A DNA stretch of 64,000 bases, taken from positions 1,991,041 through 2,055,040 of the forward strand of contig NZ_CP040846.1 in the NCBI RefSeq assembly GCF_006274605.1, given 5' to 3'. A model generated the notes under the pieces. It made no database searches and was not told the DNA's origin. It worked only from the letters and a program-made list of their open reading frames with translations. The position numbers and the translations under genes were made by a program. Position 1 is the first letter of the stretch, and each line of letters opens with the position of its first letter. Shown here piece by piece: positions 25,062-35,611 of this stretch. The stretch is from Thermococcus indicus (lineage in GTDB: Archaea; Methanobacteriota_B; Thermococci; Thermococcales; Thermococcaceae).

Positions 25062-25083
25062 CCCCAGTAGTTAACTACTGGGG
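25062..25083. promoter_or_regulatory. 22-base perfect palindrome at an ATPase promoter (operator candidate)
   Basis: CCCCAGTAGTTAACTACTGGGG is its own reverse complement over all 22 bases. It lies 3 bases downstream of a TATA-like CCCTTATAACTT (25048-25059) and about 8 bases ahead of the GTG start of the ATPase gene, i.e. over the expected transcription start. A dimeric repressor or an RNA hairpin at the 5' end are both possible. Confidence 0.6.
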
Positions 25084-25091
25084 TGGTAGTT

Positions 25092-26186
25092 GTGTACTTT
25101 GACATCAGACCGAAGAGGAAGCGCGAGGATTTGTACAACCGAGAAGAGGAGCTGAAGGAGTTCGAGAAGTCCTTAAAGTCTGGTAATCCCCTAACGGTTA
25201 TCACTGGTATAAGACGGCTTGGAAAAACTTCCCTTCTTGTGGTGGGCCTCAATGAGCTCGCCGTCCCCTACGTTCTCGTAGATTTCAGAGGTGTAAACCC
25301 CAACTCCCGCATGGACGTTTACAAAAGAATAGAAAGCTCCATCAATGAATTCTTCCGCGAAAACCGTAACCTCTGGGAGGAGATTAAAACCGAACTCAAA
25401 AACATAGTCGGTCTTCGGGTTCTTAGCCTTGGGGTGAGCTTTTCCTGGAGAGAGGAGAGAACAGACCTCATTGCGCTCTTCCGTGAGCTGGAAAAGTACG
25501 ACGTCGTCCTGGCGTTTGATGAGGTCCAGTACCTCCGCGGGCCGGTTGGGAGCGAGTTTGCCGGTTTAATCGCCCACCTCTATGATTACTCCGACCTCAG
25601 AATGGTCATGACGGGTTCGGAGGTTGGCCTGCTTCATGACTATCTGGGAGCTGATGACCCCAAGGCTCCCCTCTACGGCAGGTACTTCCACGAGATTTCC
25701 CTACAAAGATTCACACCCGAACAGAGCAGGGATTTTCTCTATAAGGGCTTTGAACAGGTTGGATTGGCACCCAAAGAGGAGCTCATAAGTCTGGCAGTTG
25801 AGAGACTCGATGGAATAGTGGGCTGGCTCGTTCTCTTCGGCAGGAAGGCTATGGAAAAGGGGCTCTCCGAGAAGCTCATTGACGATGTTTTCGACGAGGC
25901 GAAGGCCCTTGCCATGGATGAATTCGAGAACTTTCTCTCAAAGAGGCCTGCCGCGAGAAATAGATACATCGAGATAATGAGGGCTATCGCCGAGGGCAAG
26001 AGAACATGGGAGGAAATAAAGGAGCACCTTGAGAGAAAGGAGGGAAAAAGTGTAGCGGACAGTGTACTGGCAAGGCTTTTAAAGGCTCTCGTTGATTCAT
26101 CGTTCCTTGAGAAAGTTAAAGAGGGCAGAAACGTCCGCTATCGCATTCCCGACCCCATATTTGAGGCGTGCTTTAAAGAGAAATAA
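25092..26186 (+). CDS. Archaeal ATPase-family (PF01637-type) AAA protein
   Basis: About 364 residues. Walker A is ITGIRRLGKTSLL, Walker B is VVLAFDEVQ, and the arginine-rich sensor region MVMTGSEVGLL follows, all typical of the STAND-like archaeal ATPases. The last 100 residues (IMRAIAEGKRTWEEIKEHL, RLLKALVDSSFLEKV) form a winged helix. GTG 25092 follows GGGTGG with good spacing; GTG 25083 is the alternative. These proteins are abundant in Thermococcales, often mobile, and their cellular role is largely unknown. The promoter carries a 22-base palindrome. Confidence 0.8.
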   Translation: MYFDIRPKRKREDLYNREEELKEFEKSLKSGNPLTVITGIRRLGKTSLLVVGLNELAVPYVLVDFRGVNPNSRMDVYKRIESSINEFFRENRNLWEEIKTELKNIVGLRVLSLGVSFSWREERTDLIALFRELEKYDVVLAFDEVQYLRGPVGSEFAGLIAHLYDYSDLRMVMTGSEVGLLHDYLGADDPKAPLYGRYFHEISLQRFTPEQSRDFLYKGFEQVGLAPKEELISLAVERLDGIVGWLVLFGRKAMEKGLSEKLIDDVFDEAKALAMDEFENFLSKRPAARNRYIEIMRAIAEGKRTWEEIKEHLERKEGKSVADSVLARLLKALVDSSFLEKVKEGRNVRYRIPDPIFEACFKEK

Positions 26187-26193
26187 AGGAAGT

Positions 26194-28508
<2,315 letters not shown>

Positions 28509-28551
28509 AATGAACACCTCCGTACACAGGTTCAAACTTGGTCATCTAAAG

Positions 28552-28588
28552 GTTTGCAACCCGTGGTGTTTATAAAGATGTTGCCAAC
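28552..28588. promoter_or_regulatory. nfn promoter: TATA box between two SurR-type GTTn3AAC boxes
   Basis: GTTTGCAAC (28552-28560) and GTTGCCAAC (28580-28588) both fit GTTn3AAC, the known site of the sulfur-response regulator SurR of Thermococcales. Between them is the minus-strand TATA CTTTATAAAC (28568-28577). The upper box covers the BRE side, the lower the region between TATA and transcription start. The leader to GTG 28508 is about 38 bases. Confidence 0.7.
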
Positions 28589-28674
28589 CAAAGGTTTACG
28601 TCGCGGAAGGATCCTCGGAGCGGGGAGGGAAAGATTAAAAAACGTTCGCAAAAAGGGCCCTTGGGGGTAACGCT

Positions 28675-28899
28675 ATGAAGCGGCTCGTTTATTACGTATC
28701 AATACTGCTGGCGGCGGTTGCGCTCTTCTGGCCGGTGATCTACGGCAACGTTCCGGCCCTGAGGGTGCTCCCGGGGAACCCCGTGGTTCAGGGCATCGTG
28801 GGGCTCGTGCTCTTTGGAGGACTTGCCTACATGACTTTCGACGAGACCGCAGAAGAGGGCAGGGAGATTGGAGAAAAGGAAGAGCTCACAGCTTCCTGA
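28675..28899 (+). CDS. Small two-helix membrane protein (74 aa)
   Basis: MKRLVYYVSILLAAVALFWP is the first helix and VQGIVGLVLFGGLAYMTF the second, followed by an acidic tail. A TATA-like GATTAAAAAAC lies about 40 bases upstream. The gene's last 14 bases overlap the end of the convergent trmI. No family is recognised. Confidence 0.6.
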   Translation: MKRLVYYVSILLAAVALFWPVIYGNVPALRVLPGNPVVQGIVGLVLFGGLAYMTFDETAEEGREIGEKEELTAS

Positions 28900-29656
28900 T
28901 GAAGGTTATGTATCCCGTATGGGCCAGCATGGTCGTCTTCGGCCTCATGCACTCCTTCTTTACCTCCTGCTCCCTGACGAGGACCTCAACGACCCTCGGT
29001 TTGTAGAAGTGCTCCCTGTACTCCTGAAACGCCTGGAAGAAGCGGTGGACCTGGTTCGTGCACGGGGTGTAGGCCACGAAGTAGCCGCCGGGTCTGAGAA
29101 CCTCAACCGCGTGGGGGAGGACGTTCTCTGGCTGGGGCAGGTCTAGGACTATGTGGTCGGCGTACTCTTCATCTATGCCCTCGTAGATGTTCTTGAGCTT
29201 TATGGTTACCCTGTCAGAGAGTCCAGCCAGCTCGATGTTCTTCTGGGCTATCCTCGCGAAGTCCTCGCGGCGTTCGTAGCTGATAACCCTTCCGTTTGGC
29301 CCTACGGCGTTGGCGAGGAATATCGTGAGCGCGCCGCTCCCGACGCCCGCCTCTATCACCGTATCGCCGGGCGAGATCCCTGCGTAGGCGAGGATTATGC
29401 CGGCGTCCTTGGGGTGGACTATCTGCGGTCCGCGCTTCATCTTGGCTATTATGTCGTTTATGTCGGGTTTGAGGACCCTGAACTCCTCGTTTCGGTGGCT
29501 GATTATCGTCTCGCCGTACTCCTTCCCCACGAGCTCGCCGAGCTTGAGTATTCCCAGATCTGTGTGGAACTCCCTCTCCGATACCGTCACCAGGTAGCGC
29601 TTGCCCCTCCTATCGATGAGCAGAACCTTATCCCCTTCCCTGATCAATCGCTCCAC
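28886..29656 (-). CDS. trmI: tRNA (adenine-N1) methyltransferase TrmI
   Basis: 256 residues. The N-terminal beta domain (DKVLLIDRRGKRYLVT) is followed by a Rossmann methyltransferase with IEAGVGSGALTIFLA (SAM site), SYERREDFA and IVLDLPQPENVLPHA (catalytic region). Archaeal TrmI methylates A57 and A58 in the T loop. It overlaps the DUF257 gene by 29 bases. Confidence 0.94.
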   Translation of the reverse strand: MERLIREGDKVLLIDRRGKRYLVTVSEREFHTDLGILKLGELVGKEYGETIISHRNEEFRVLKPDINDIIAKMKRGPQIVHPKDAGIILAYAGISPGDTVIEAGVGSGALTIFLANAVGPNGRVISYERREDFARIAQKNIELAGLSDRVTIKLKNIYEGIDEEYADHIVLDLPQPENVLPHAVEVLRPGGYFVAYTPCTNQVHRFFQAFQEYREHFYKPRVVEVLVREQEVKKECMRPKTTMLAHTGYITFIRKL

Positions 29657-30266
29657 CTTCCTTTTTTACTTTCAGACCGTCCCGTGATACGCAAAACACC
29701 ATCGAGGCGATCTCCTCGAGTATCGCGAGGTGTTCACCTCTCAGAACGCCCGTGTTTATAAAGTGTATCCCCACCCAGTCCTCCAGGGGTATCGTGCTGA
29801 TGCCGGTTAGTATGGCCTTTATCGCCTCGTCCCCACCGAAGTGTATGTAGTGGCCGAGCCCGAAGGTGACGAAGTACTCCGGCTTTGTGGGGGAATGACT
29901 CATCCTGCTGACGATGGCGTAGTAGTTCTTCAGGAACGTGTGCGAATCGTAGGCCGGAACCACCTCCCCGATGACATCGCCGTAGCTGGCGGAGCCGGGG
30001 CCGATCTTCACGACCTTTATTTTTTTAATGAGTTCTATTACCCTCGAGTACTCCCTCCCGGAAACCTTCCGGATGTAGTTCCTGAAGAGAATCCCTCCAA
30101 TGCCGAAGAAATCCGCCACGACGACCCCGTCTCTCTCAAGGAGCGCTGGCATGAGGACTCCCCACGAGAATTCCTCCACAGGATACGTGGGGTCGTACTC
30201 GAGCAGAATAACGTCTCCCCGATTGGCCTTGCCAAAGAGGTACTTCTCGAAGATGGGGGTGTCCAT
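29628..30266 (-). CDS. DUF257-family protein
   Basis: 212 residues from MDTPIFEKYLFGKANRGDVILLEY, behind GGTGAG; the longer frame starts before the likely transcript. The pattern (EYDPTYPVEEFSWGVLMPALLE, FGLGHYIHFGGDE, IHFINTGVL) is that of the Pyrococcus/Thermococcus DUF257 family, RecA-like in outline but with no clear Walker A lysine. Function unknown. It is translationally coupled to trmI. Confidence 0.75.
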   Translation of the reverse strand: MDTPIFEKYLFGKANRGDVILLEYDPTYPVEEFSWGVLMPALLERDGVVVADFFGIGGILFRNYIRKVSGREYSRVIELIKKIKVVKIGPGSASYGDVIGEVVPAYDSHTFLKNYYAIVSRMSHSPTKPEYFVTFGLGHYIHFGGDEAIKAILTGISTIPLEDWVGIHFINTGVLRGEHLAILEEIASMVFCVSRDGLKVKKEGGAIDQGRG

Positions 30267-30323
30267 AGGACTCACCAAAAGGGTTTTTAATGGCACTTCT
30301 TTTAAACCTTGTTAGGTGGGAAG

Positions 30324-30671
30324 ATGAGAAAGTTCGTGGTGTGGCCCAGCGAGCTCGATGCAAGGCTCAGCAGGCGCTACGGAAGGGCCGTGGGCAGGGA
30401 GTTCGCCGTCGATAAGCCAGGGATACATGAGATAGCCGATGCCGCGCTGGCCCTCGGGATGAAGGTAGTGGAGCTCGATGAGGGGAAACTCAACCCCCGG
30501 CTGGCCGCTCTCGACGATGAGTACAGGCTCAGGGGAATGCTCCGAATCGAGAGCAGGCATCCGAAGGGCAAATCCCTGAGGATGCTCGGACAGAAGATCA
30601 GGGAAATCAGAAAGACCCAGGCCAGGTCCCAGGGCAAGAAGAAACGCAAATCCGGGAAGAAAAAGAGGTGA
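30324..30671 (+). CDS. Signal recognition particle protein SRP19
   Basis: 115 residues from MRKFVVWPSELDARLSRRYGR, typical of archaeal SRP19, with the RNA-binding LNPRLAALDDEYRLRGMLRIE region and a lysine/arginine-rich tail (KKKRKSGKKKR). It binds 7S RNA and helps SRP54 assemble. ATG 30324 follows AGGTGGGAAG; TATA-like TTTTAAACC at about 30299-30307. Confidence 0.94.
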   Translation: MRKFVVWPSELDARLSRRYGRAVGREFAVDKPGIHEIADAALALGMKVVELDEGKLNPRLAALDDEYRLRGMLRIESRHPKGKSLRMLGQKIREIRKTQARSQGKKKRKSGKKKR

Positions 30672-30917
30672 TCACTCCTCTTCTTCCATTTCTACGACTA
30701 TGGCGGTAGTGGTATCGATAACGCCGTCGATGTTGTGTATGTCGTGGAGTATCTTCCTGGTGAGCTCGCCGAGGTCCTTCGCCTCGATGTGGACTATAGC
30801 GTCGTAGGGGCCGGTGACGGCGTCGGCCTTGGTAACGCCCGGAATCTGTTTGAGCGCCTCTATGACGCTCTCAACTTTTCCAATCTCAACGGTCAGTAAA
30901 ACGTACGACCTAACCAT
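30672..30917 (-). CDS. Stand-alone Lrp/AsnC ligand-binding (RAM) domain protein
   Basis: 81 residues. The fold signature VRSYVLLTVEIGKVESVIEALK, GVTKADAVTGPYDAIVHI and ELTRKILHDIHNIDGV is the RAM domain of Lrp/AsnC regulators without the HTH part. Such proteins form ring oligomers that bind amino acids or join full regulators. The stop codon directly abuts the SRP19 stop (convergent). TATA-like AAAGCTTAAAT is at about 30968-30978. Confidence 0.88.
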   Translation of the reverse strand: MVRSYVLLTVEIGKVESVIEALKQIPGVTKADAVTGPYDAIVHIEAKDLGELTRKILHDIHNIDGVIDTTTAIVVEMEEEE

Positions 30918-31085
30918 TTTTCATCACCGCGGAAAGGCTTTACGTCTCTATCTAGCCCTCCAACTCATTTAAGCTTTTCGTAGTTTTTTCGGGTATCCCC
31001 GGAAGGTTGCACTCTGAGAACGCTGCTTATAAGTAACCAATAGTGCGCCTAAAGGGCCTTTATGGCACTGGTGGTGGTATCGAAA

Positions 31086-31094
31086 GGTTTATTA
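31086..31094 (+). promoter_or_regulatory. TATA box of the oligopeptide ABC operon
   Basis: CGAAAGGTTTATTA gives a BRE/TATA pair about 54 bases before the binding-protein ATG, with GGGGTGGG as ribosome site. Confidence 0.55.
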
Positions 31095-31143
31095 CCCCAT
31101 CCGTCCTATTGTTCATGCCCTTAATGTACAGGGGTGGGTATTA

Positions 31144-33333
31144 ATGAAGGCCAAAGGTTCAATAGCCCTGTTAGTGGTTTTTTTGGTGGTTTTTTCTGTT
31201 GCAGCCAGCGGCTGTATAGGCGGAAATAAGGGTGAGACGACCACAATTCCGCAGAGCCCCACTACAAGCCCGACGGGTACCCAGACCACGTCTTCTGAGG
31301 CGACTTCCGGCGGTACCACCACGACCTCAAGTCAGTCGGCCACCCAGACGCAGACCCCCGCGGAGGTAAAGCCCGGGATACTGGAGATGGGTGACGTCTA
31401 CGTTGTCGTTACCGACAAGAGCGTCGTGGTCGTCGGCCCGAAGGGTGCCAGCCCGACAGTTGACATCCCGAGCGACAGGAAGGTCATAAAGGTCGAGTAC
31501 GAGGTTGACACCGCCAACACCCCGGACGTCAAGACCCTCATGGAGAAGGGTCAGGGATTCGGTGCCATCGATCCGGCCTTCTTCCGCGATGAGCACGTCG
31601 ATGCCCTCGTTGTGGCCGCCAGGCGCCAGACCGACCCGACCATAAGAACCGAGCTCTTCAAGGCCATCTACATGCTCGGAAACAAGCTTGCCCCCGAGGT
31701 TATCCTCGGCCAGAACAAGCAGCTCCGTGTGTACTGGGACTGGGTTAAGGGACGCTACTACCACCCGACCCTCGCGGAGCGCTATGACCTCCTGAGCGAG
31801 GACCAGAACGCTCCCTCCGTCAAGATCGGTATTAAGGACTACAAGAACGACCCCGAGACCTACACCATAGCTACCATCGGCTGGCCGGAGAGCTTTGACC
31901 CGGCCATGACCTACGAGACCTTCGGATGGGAGATTTGGCACGAGGTCGGTGACACCCTCGTCACCTACTGGAAGGAGGAGACCGAGGAGGTCAGCCCGGA
32001 CCTCGCCGTTGCCTGGGCCCACAACGAGGACGGCACCGAGTGGTACTTCCTCATCCGCGGCGGTGTCCAGGCCTACGACCCGTGGGACGACAAGACCTAC
32101 CCGATCGACGCCACCGACGTTGCCTTCACCTTCCTCCGCGTTGAGAGGCTCGGTCACAGCGTCAGCTGGATGGTTGACAGCTTCATAGACGTTAACAACT
32201 CCGCCGCCATCACCGAGGACGAGTTCGACCAGTACCTCAAGGAGCACCCGCTCATCGCCGAGTTCAACGGCAAGAGCACCGAGGTCAAGAGCCTCGACGA
32301 GCTCAAGCAGTTCTTCGGCTACAGCGGCGACACCGCTGGAGTCTTCAAGCTCGTTCTCCCGGCCCCGTACGCTCCGGTCCTTGGAATACTCGCCGACCCG
32401 TTCCTCAGCGTCGTCCCGATGGAGTACCTCCTCGGCGACAAGTACGAGGAGGCCCTCCAAGCGAGCGACAACGGCCACAACCCGAGCGCCTGGTGGAGCT
32501 ACCTGAGCGAGGGCAAGAGCGACCCGACCCACCAGCTCATGCACAACAAGCCCGTCGGAACCGGACCGTTCTACATTGCCGACTACCAGAAGGACGCCTA
32601 CATAGTCCTCGAGTACAACCCGCACTACTGGAACGCCACCGCCAACCCAGGCCACAAGAGGGTCATCTACGTCATCAACAGCGACGCTATGGCCAGGATC
32701 AACCTGTTCAAGACCGGCACCGCCGATGTCGTTGCCATACCGCCCGAGAAGATGGACACGGTTAAGGGCCTCGAGCTCCAGGGCTTCAAGTCCGTCGTTA
32801 AGACCGACATCCTCCAGCCGATACTGACCTTCCTCGTCTTCAACACCCAGAAGGAGCCCTTCAACGACCCGCTCGTCAGGGAGGCCATGGCCTACGCCGT
32901 TCCGTACGACCAGATCTCCCAGGTCGTTTACCAGGGACTCCTCGCCAGGAACTACGGTCCGATACCGAAGCCGTGGCCGGGCTACACCGAGGAGGGAATA
33001 ACCAAGTACAAATACAACCTCGCCAAGGCCAAGCAGCTCCTCAACCAGGCGGGCGTCGACCCGACCAAGTACAAGATCGAGCTCATCTACAACGAGGGCA
33101 ACAGCGCCCGTGAGAAGATCATGACCCTCCTGCAGAACGTCTGGAGCCAGCTCGGCTTCCAGGTCACCATCAACAGCTACAACTGGCCGACCTACCTCGA
33201 CAAGACCGAGCACGGCGAGTACGACGTTTACGTCGTCGGCTGGGTCCCGGACTACCTCGACTCCGACAACTGGGTTGGCCCGTTCCTCTACGGTGCCACC
33301 GAGTTCACGAGCGTCGAGGTAAGCGTTAGCTGA
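31144..33333 (+). CDS. Peptide ABC transporter substrate-binding lipoprotein, apparently circularly permuted
   Basis: 729 residues with a lipobox (AASGC, Cys24) and a Thr/Ser-rich spacer. It is a family-5 (Dpp/Opp) binding protein, but in an unusual order. Residues about 145-215 (EHVDALVVAARRQTD, NKLAPEVI, WVKGRYYHPT) match the segment that normally closes the protein. The usual opening (IGWPESFDPAMTYET) begins only at residue 243, and the chain ends soon after the PDYLDSDNWVGPFLYG motif at about 700-715, where 80-100 more residues normally follow. A T-rich tract after the stop shows a natural end. It heads a dppBCDF-like operon and would capture peptides outside the cell. Confidence 0.88.
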   Translation: MKAKGSIALLVVFLVVFSVAASGCIGGNKGETTTIPQSPTTSPTGTQTTSSEATSGGTTTTSSQSATQTQTPAEVKPGILEMGDVYVVVTDKSVVVVGPKGASPTVDIPSDRKVIKVEYEVDTANTPDVKTLMEKGQGFGAIDPAFFRDEHVDALVVAARRQTDPTIRTELFKAIYMLGNKLAPEVILGQNKQLRVYWDWVKGRYYHPTLAERYDLLSEDQNAPSVKIGIKDYKNDPETYTIATIGWPESFDPAMTYETFGWEIWHEVGDTLVTYWKEETEEVSPDLAVAWAHNEDGTEWYFLIRGGVQAYDPWDDKTYPIDATDVAFTFLRVERLGHSVSWMVDSFIDVNNSAAITEDEFDQYLKEHPLIAEFNGKSTEVKSLDELKQFFGYSGDTAGVFKLVLPAPYAPVLGILADPFLSVVPMEYLLGDKYEEALQASDNGHNPSAWWSYLSEGKSDPTHQLMHNKPVGTGPFYIADYQKDAYIVLEYNPHYWNATANPGHKRVIYVINSDAMARINLFKTGTADVVAIPPEKMDTVKGLELQGFKSVVKTDILQPILTFLVFNTQKEPFNDPLVREAMAYAVPYDQISQVVYQGLLARNYGPIPKPWPGYTEEGITKYKYNLAKAKQLLNQAGVDPTKYKIELIYNEGNSAREKIMTLLQNVWSQLGFQVTINSYNWPTYLDKTEHGEYDVYVVGWVPDYLDSDNWVGPFLYGATEFTSVEVSVS

Positions 33334-33412
33334 TTCTGATCTTTCTTTTTTTCTGTTCGTGTTTTTGACGGAGATCTAAAGGATAAAGTCAACGGCACAG
33401 GGGGGAATCGGA

Positions 33413-34414
33413 TTGGCAAACCTGAAGAAGTTCCTAATAAGAAGGCTCCTCACGTTTATCCCCACCCTCATCGGAGTCACCCTCATAGTCTTTCTGATCG
33501 CCTACGTCATTCCTGCGGACGTTGCCAGGGCATGGGCTGGCGGTGAGAAGGCGAGTCAGGCGTACATGGAGCAGATAAAGAAGGAGTATCACCTCGACGA
33601 GCCCTGGTACGACCAGTACTGGTTCCTCGTGAGCGGACTGGCGCGGAACAACATAATCGACCCGAGGACGTCCAACTACGTCCTTGATGATATAAGGGAC
33701 CGCTTCCCCGTGACGTTTGAGCTGGCGCTGGTGGCGTTCTTCTTCATCCTGATAATAGGTATTCCCCTCGGTATAATCTCGGCCCTTAAGAGGAACACGT
33801 GGGTAGACACCGTTATCAGGTTCTTCGCCCTCACGGGCGTTTCCATGCCGGTCTTCTGGCTGGGCTACCTTCTCATATACGTGTTCTTCGTCGAGGTTCA
33901 CTGGATAACGCTCGCCGGCTTCCCGGCCCCGCCCGAGCACCAGATAACCCACATCCCGATGATAGACGCCCTCCTCACCGGGGACCTCTCAACCTTCAGC
34001 CAGCACCTCCACAGGCTCTGGCTCCCCGGTTTCACGCTGGGATTCATGGGTGCCGGTGTTCTCGCCAGGTTCGTCAGGAACAGCTTCCTTGAGGCCATAG
34101 GCAGCGACTACGTTGGGTTCCTCAAGGCCAAGGGCGTTCCCAAGAGGGGAATCTACCGCCACGCCCTCAAGAACGCCATGGTTCCGATAGTCACCGTTCT
34201 CGGCCTTCAGTTCGGAGGCCTCCTCGGCGGAACTCCGATCACCGAGACGGTGTTCGGCCTCCCGGGAATGGGTTCCTACGTCATCGACTCAATCAGGAAC
34301 CTCGACTTCCCCGCGGTCGTGGCCATAACCATGATCTTCGCCCTGATATTCCTCATAACGAACCTCGTCGTGGACATACTCTACGCCCTGATAGACCCGA
34401 GGGTGAGGTACTGA
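33413..34414 (+). CDS. Dipeptide/oligopeptide ABC transporter permease (DppB-like)
   Basis: 333 residues starting at TTG 33413 behind GGGGGGAA. It has the DppB layout: a first helix (RRLLTFIPTLIGVTLIVFLIAY), a long external loop, five more helices and the coupling-loop EAA motif (SDYVGFLKAKGVPKRGIYRHALKNA). It forms half of the membrane channel with the next gene product. Confidence 0.93.
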   Translation: MANLKKFLIRRLLTFIPTLIGVTLIVFLIAYVIPADVARAWAGGEKASQAYMEQIKKEYHLDEPWYDQYWFLVSGLARNNIIDPRTSNYVLDDIRDRFPVTFELALVAFFFILIIGIPLGIISALKRNTWVDTVIRFFALTGVSMPVFWLGYLLIYVFFVEVHWITLAGFPAPPEHQITHIPMIDALLTGDLSTFSQHLHRLWLPGFTLGFMGAGVLARFVRNSFLEAIGSDYVGFLKAKGVPKRGIYRHALKNAMVPIVTVLGLQFGGLLGGTPITETVFGLPGMGSYVIDSIRNLDFPAVVAITMIFALIFLITNLVVDILYALIDPRVRY

Positions 34415-34432
34415 GAGCGCAGGGGTGATAAA

Positions 34433-35611
34433 ATGGGCAGGGAAGAGTACAAATCAAACATTCTTGACAAGCTCTCTGACAAGCTCGTCGAGGGATTTGG
34501 AAGCTTCATAAGCCTGTTCAAGAAGGACTGGAAGAAGAAAAACCGCTCCAAGATGGAAGAATGGAAGCTCATGCTCTACGCCCTCAACCGCTCCCCGCCG
34601 GGCCTCATAGGACTGGCGCTCGTGCTGATGTTCGTGCTCCTCGGCATATTCGGCCCCAGCCTCGCCACGTGGAACTACAGGTTCTTCCCGACCAACTACA
34701 ACATGAGCACCTACCTCGCCCCGCCCGGCTCGACGTACTTCCTGAACGTTACCGAGCTCCAGGGGGACAACATCATTCAGTACACCACGAACATCCACTA
34801 CACGCTCGGTGCGGACAACTTCGGTAGGGACCTCGTCAGTCTCATCCTCTACGGAGCCAGGGTCTCCCTGGTGATATCGATAGTCGTCATAGTCCTCGGT
34901 GTGCCCCTGGGCATTATCCTGGGTCTCGTCGCAGGGTACTACGGCGGCAAGGTTGACGAGCTCGTCATGCGTATCACCGATGTGTTCCTGGCCTTCCCGG
35001 CGCTCATCCTCGCCATGGCCTTTTCCGCCGTGCTCCCGCAGAGGCTTCAGAACTTCATCTCCACCCATGAGTCCGTCCAGAGCTTCGTGCTGTGGCTCTT
35101 CGCGCTTGAACCTCAGGACGCCGGCAACCTCGGAAAGCTCCTCGCCGTCATACTCGCCATGATCATAGTCTGGTGGCCGGCCTACGCCAGAATAACACGC
35201 GGTTCGACCCTCACCGAGAGGGAGAGCCTCTACGTTGAAGCCGCCCGCGCCATAGGACTCAGCTCCAGAACGATAATGTTCAGGCACATCCTGCCCAACA
35301 TCATCGGCCCGATACTGGTTTACATAACCCTCGACTTTGGAGGCGTCATCCTCATGGAGGCCGGCCTGAGCTTCCTCGGCCTCGGTGCAACGCCGCCAAT
35401 AGCCGACTGGGGTAGGATAGTCTACGACGGCTCCCAGTACTTCCCGGAGCACTGGTGGCTCGTTACGTTCTCGGGCTTCATGATCATGCTCGTGGCCCTC
35501 GGATGGAACCTCCTCGGTGACACGATGAGGGACATCCTCGACCCGAAGACGAGGAGGAGCATAGAGTTCAAGGTTAAGAAGGCCAAGAAGGAGGGTGAGA
35601 GCAATGCCTGA
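34433..35611 (+). CDS. Dipeptide/oligopeptide ABC transporter permease (DppC-like)
   Basis: 392 residues. An N-terminal cytoplasmic, lysine-rich extension of about 40 residues precedes the first helix (GLIGLALVLMFVLLGIFGP). The DppC-type FGRDLVSLILYGARVSL and the EAA loop (YVEAARAIGLSSRTIMFRHILPN) are present. The end overlaps the dppD start by eight bases. Confidence 0.93.
   Translation: MGREEYKSNILDKLSDKLVEGFGSFISLFKKDWKKKNRSKMEEWKLMLYALNRSPPGLIGLALVLMFVLLGIFGPSLATWNYRFFPTNYNMSTYLAPPGSTYFLNVTELQGDNIIQYTTNIHYTLGADNFGRDLVSLILYGARVSLVISIVVIVLGVPLGIILGLVAGYYGGKVDELVMRITDVFLAFPALILAMAFSAVLPQRLQNFISTHESVQSFVLWLFALEPQDAGNLGKLLAVILAMIIVWWPAYARITRGSTLTERESLYVEAARAIGLSSRTIMFRHILPNIIGPILVYITLDFGGVILMEAGLSFLGLGATPPIADWGRIVYDGSQYFPEHWWLVTFSGFMIMLVALGWNLLGDTMRDILDPKTRRSIEFKVKKAKKEGESNA

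Noticed and set aside
31327-33213. A 628-residue open frame antisense to the peptide-binding protein
   Set aside because: It mirrors the GC-rich codons of the real gene, has no promoter or ribosome site and its sequence is repetitive in Val/Leu/Gly as expected of a shadow frame.
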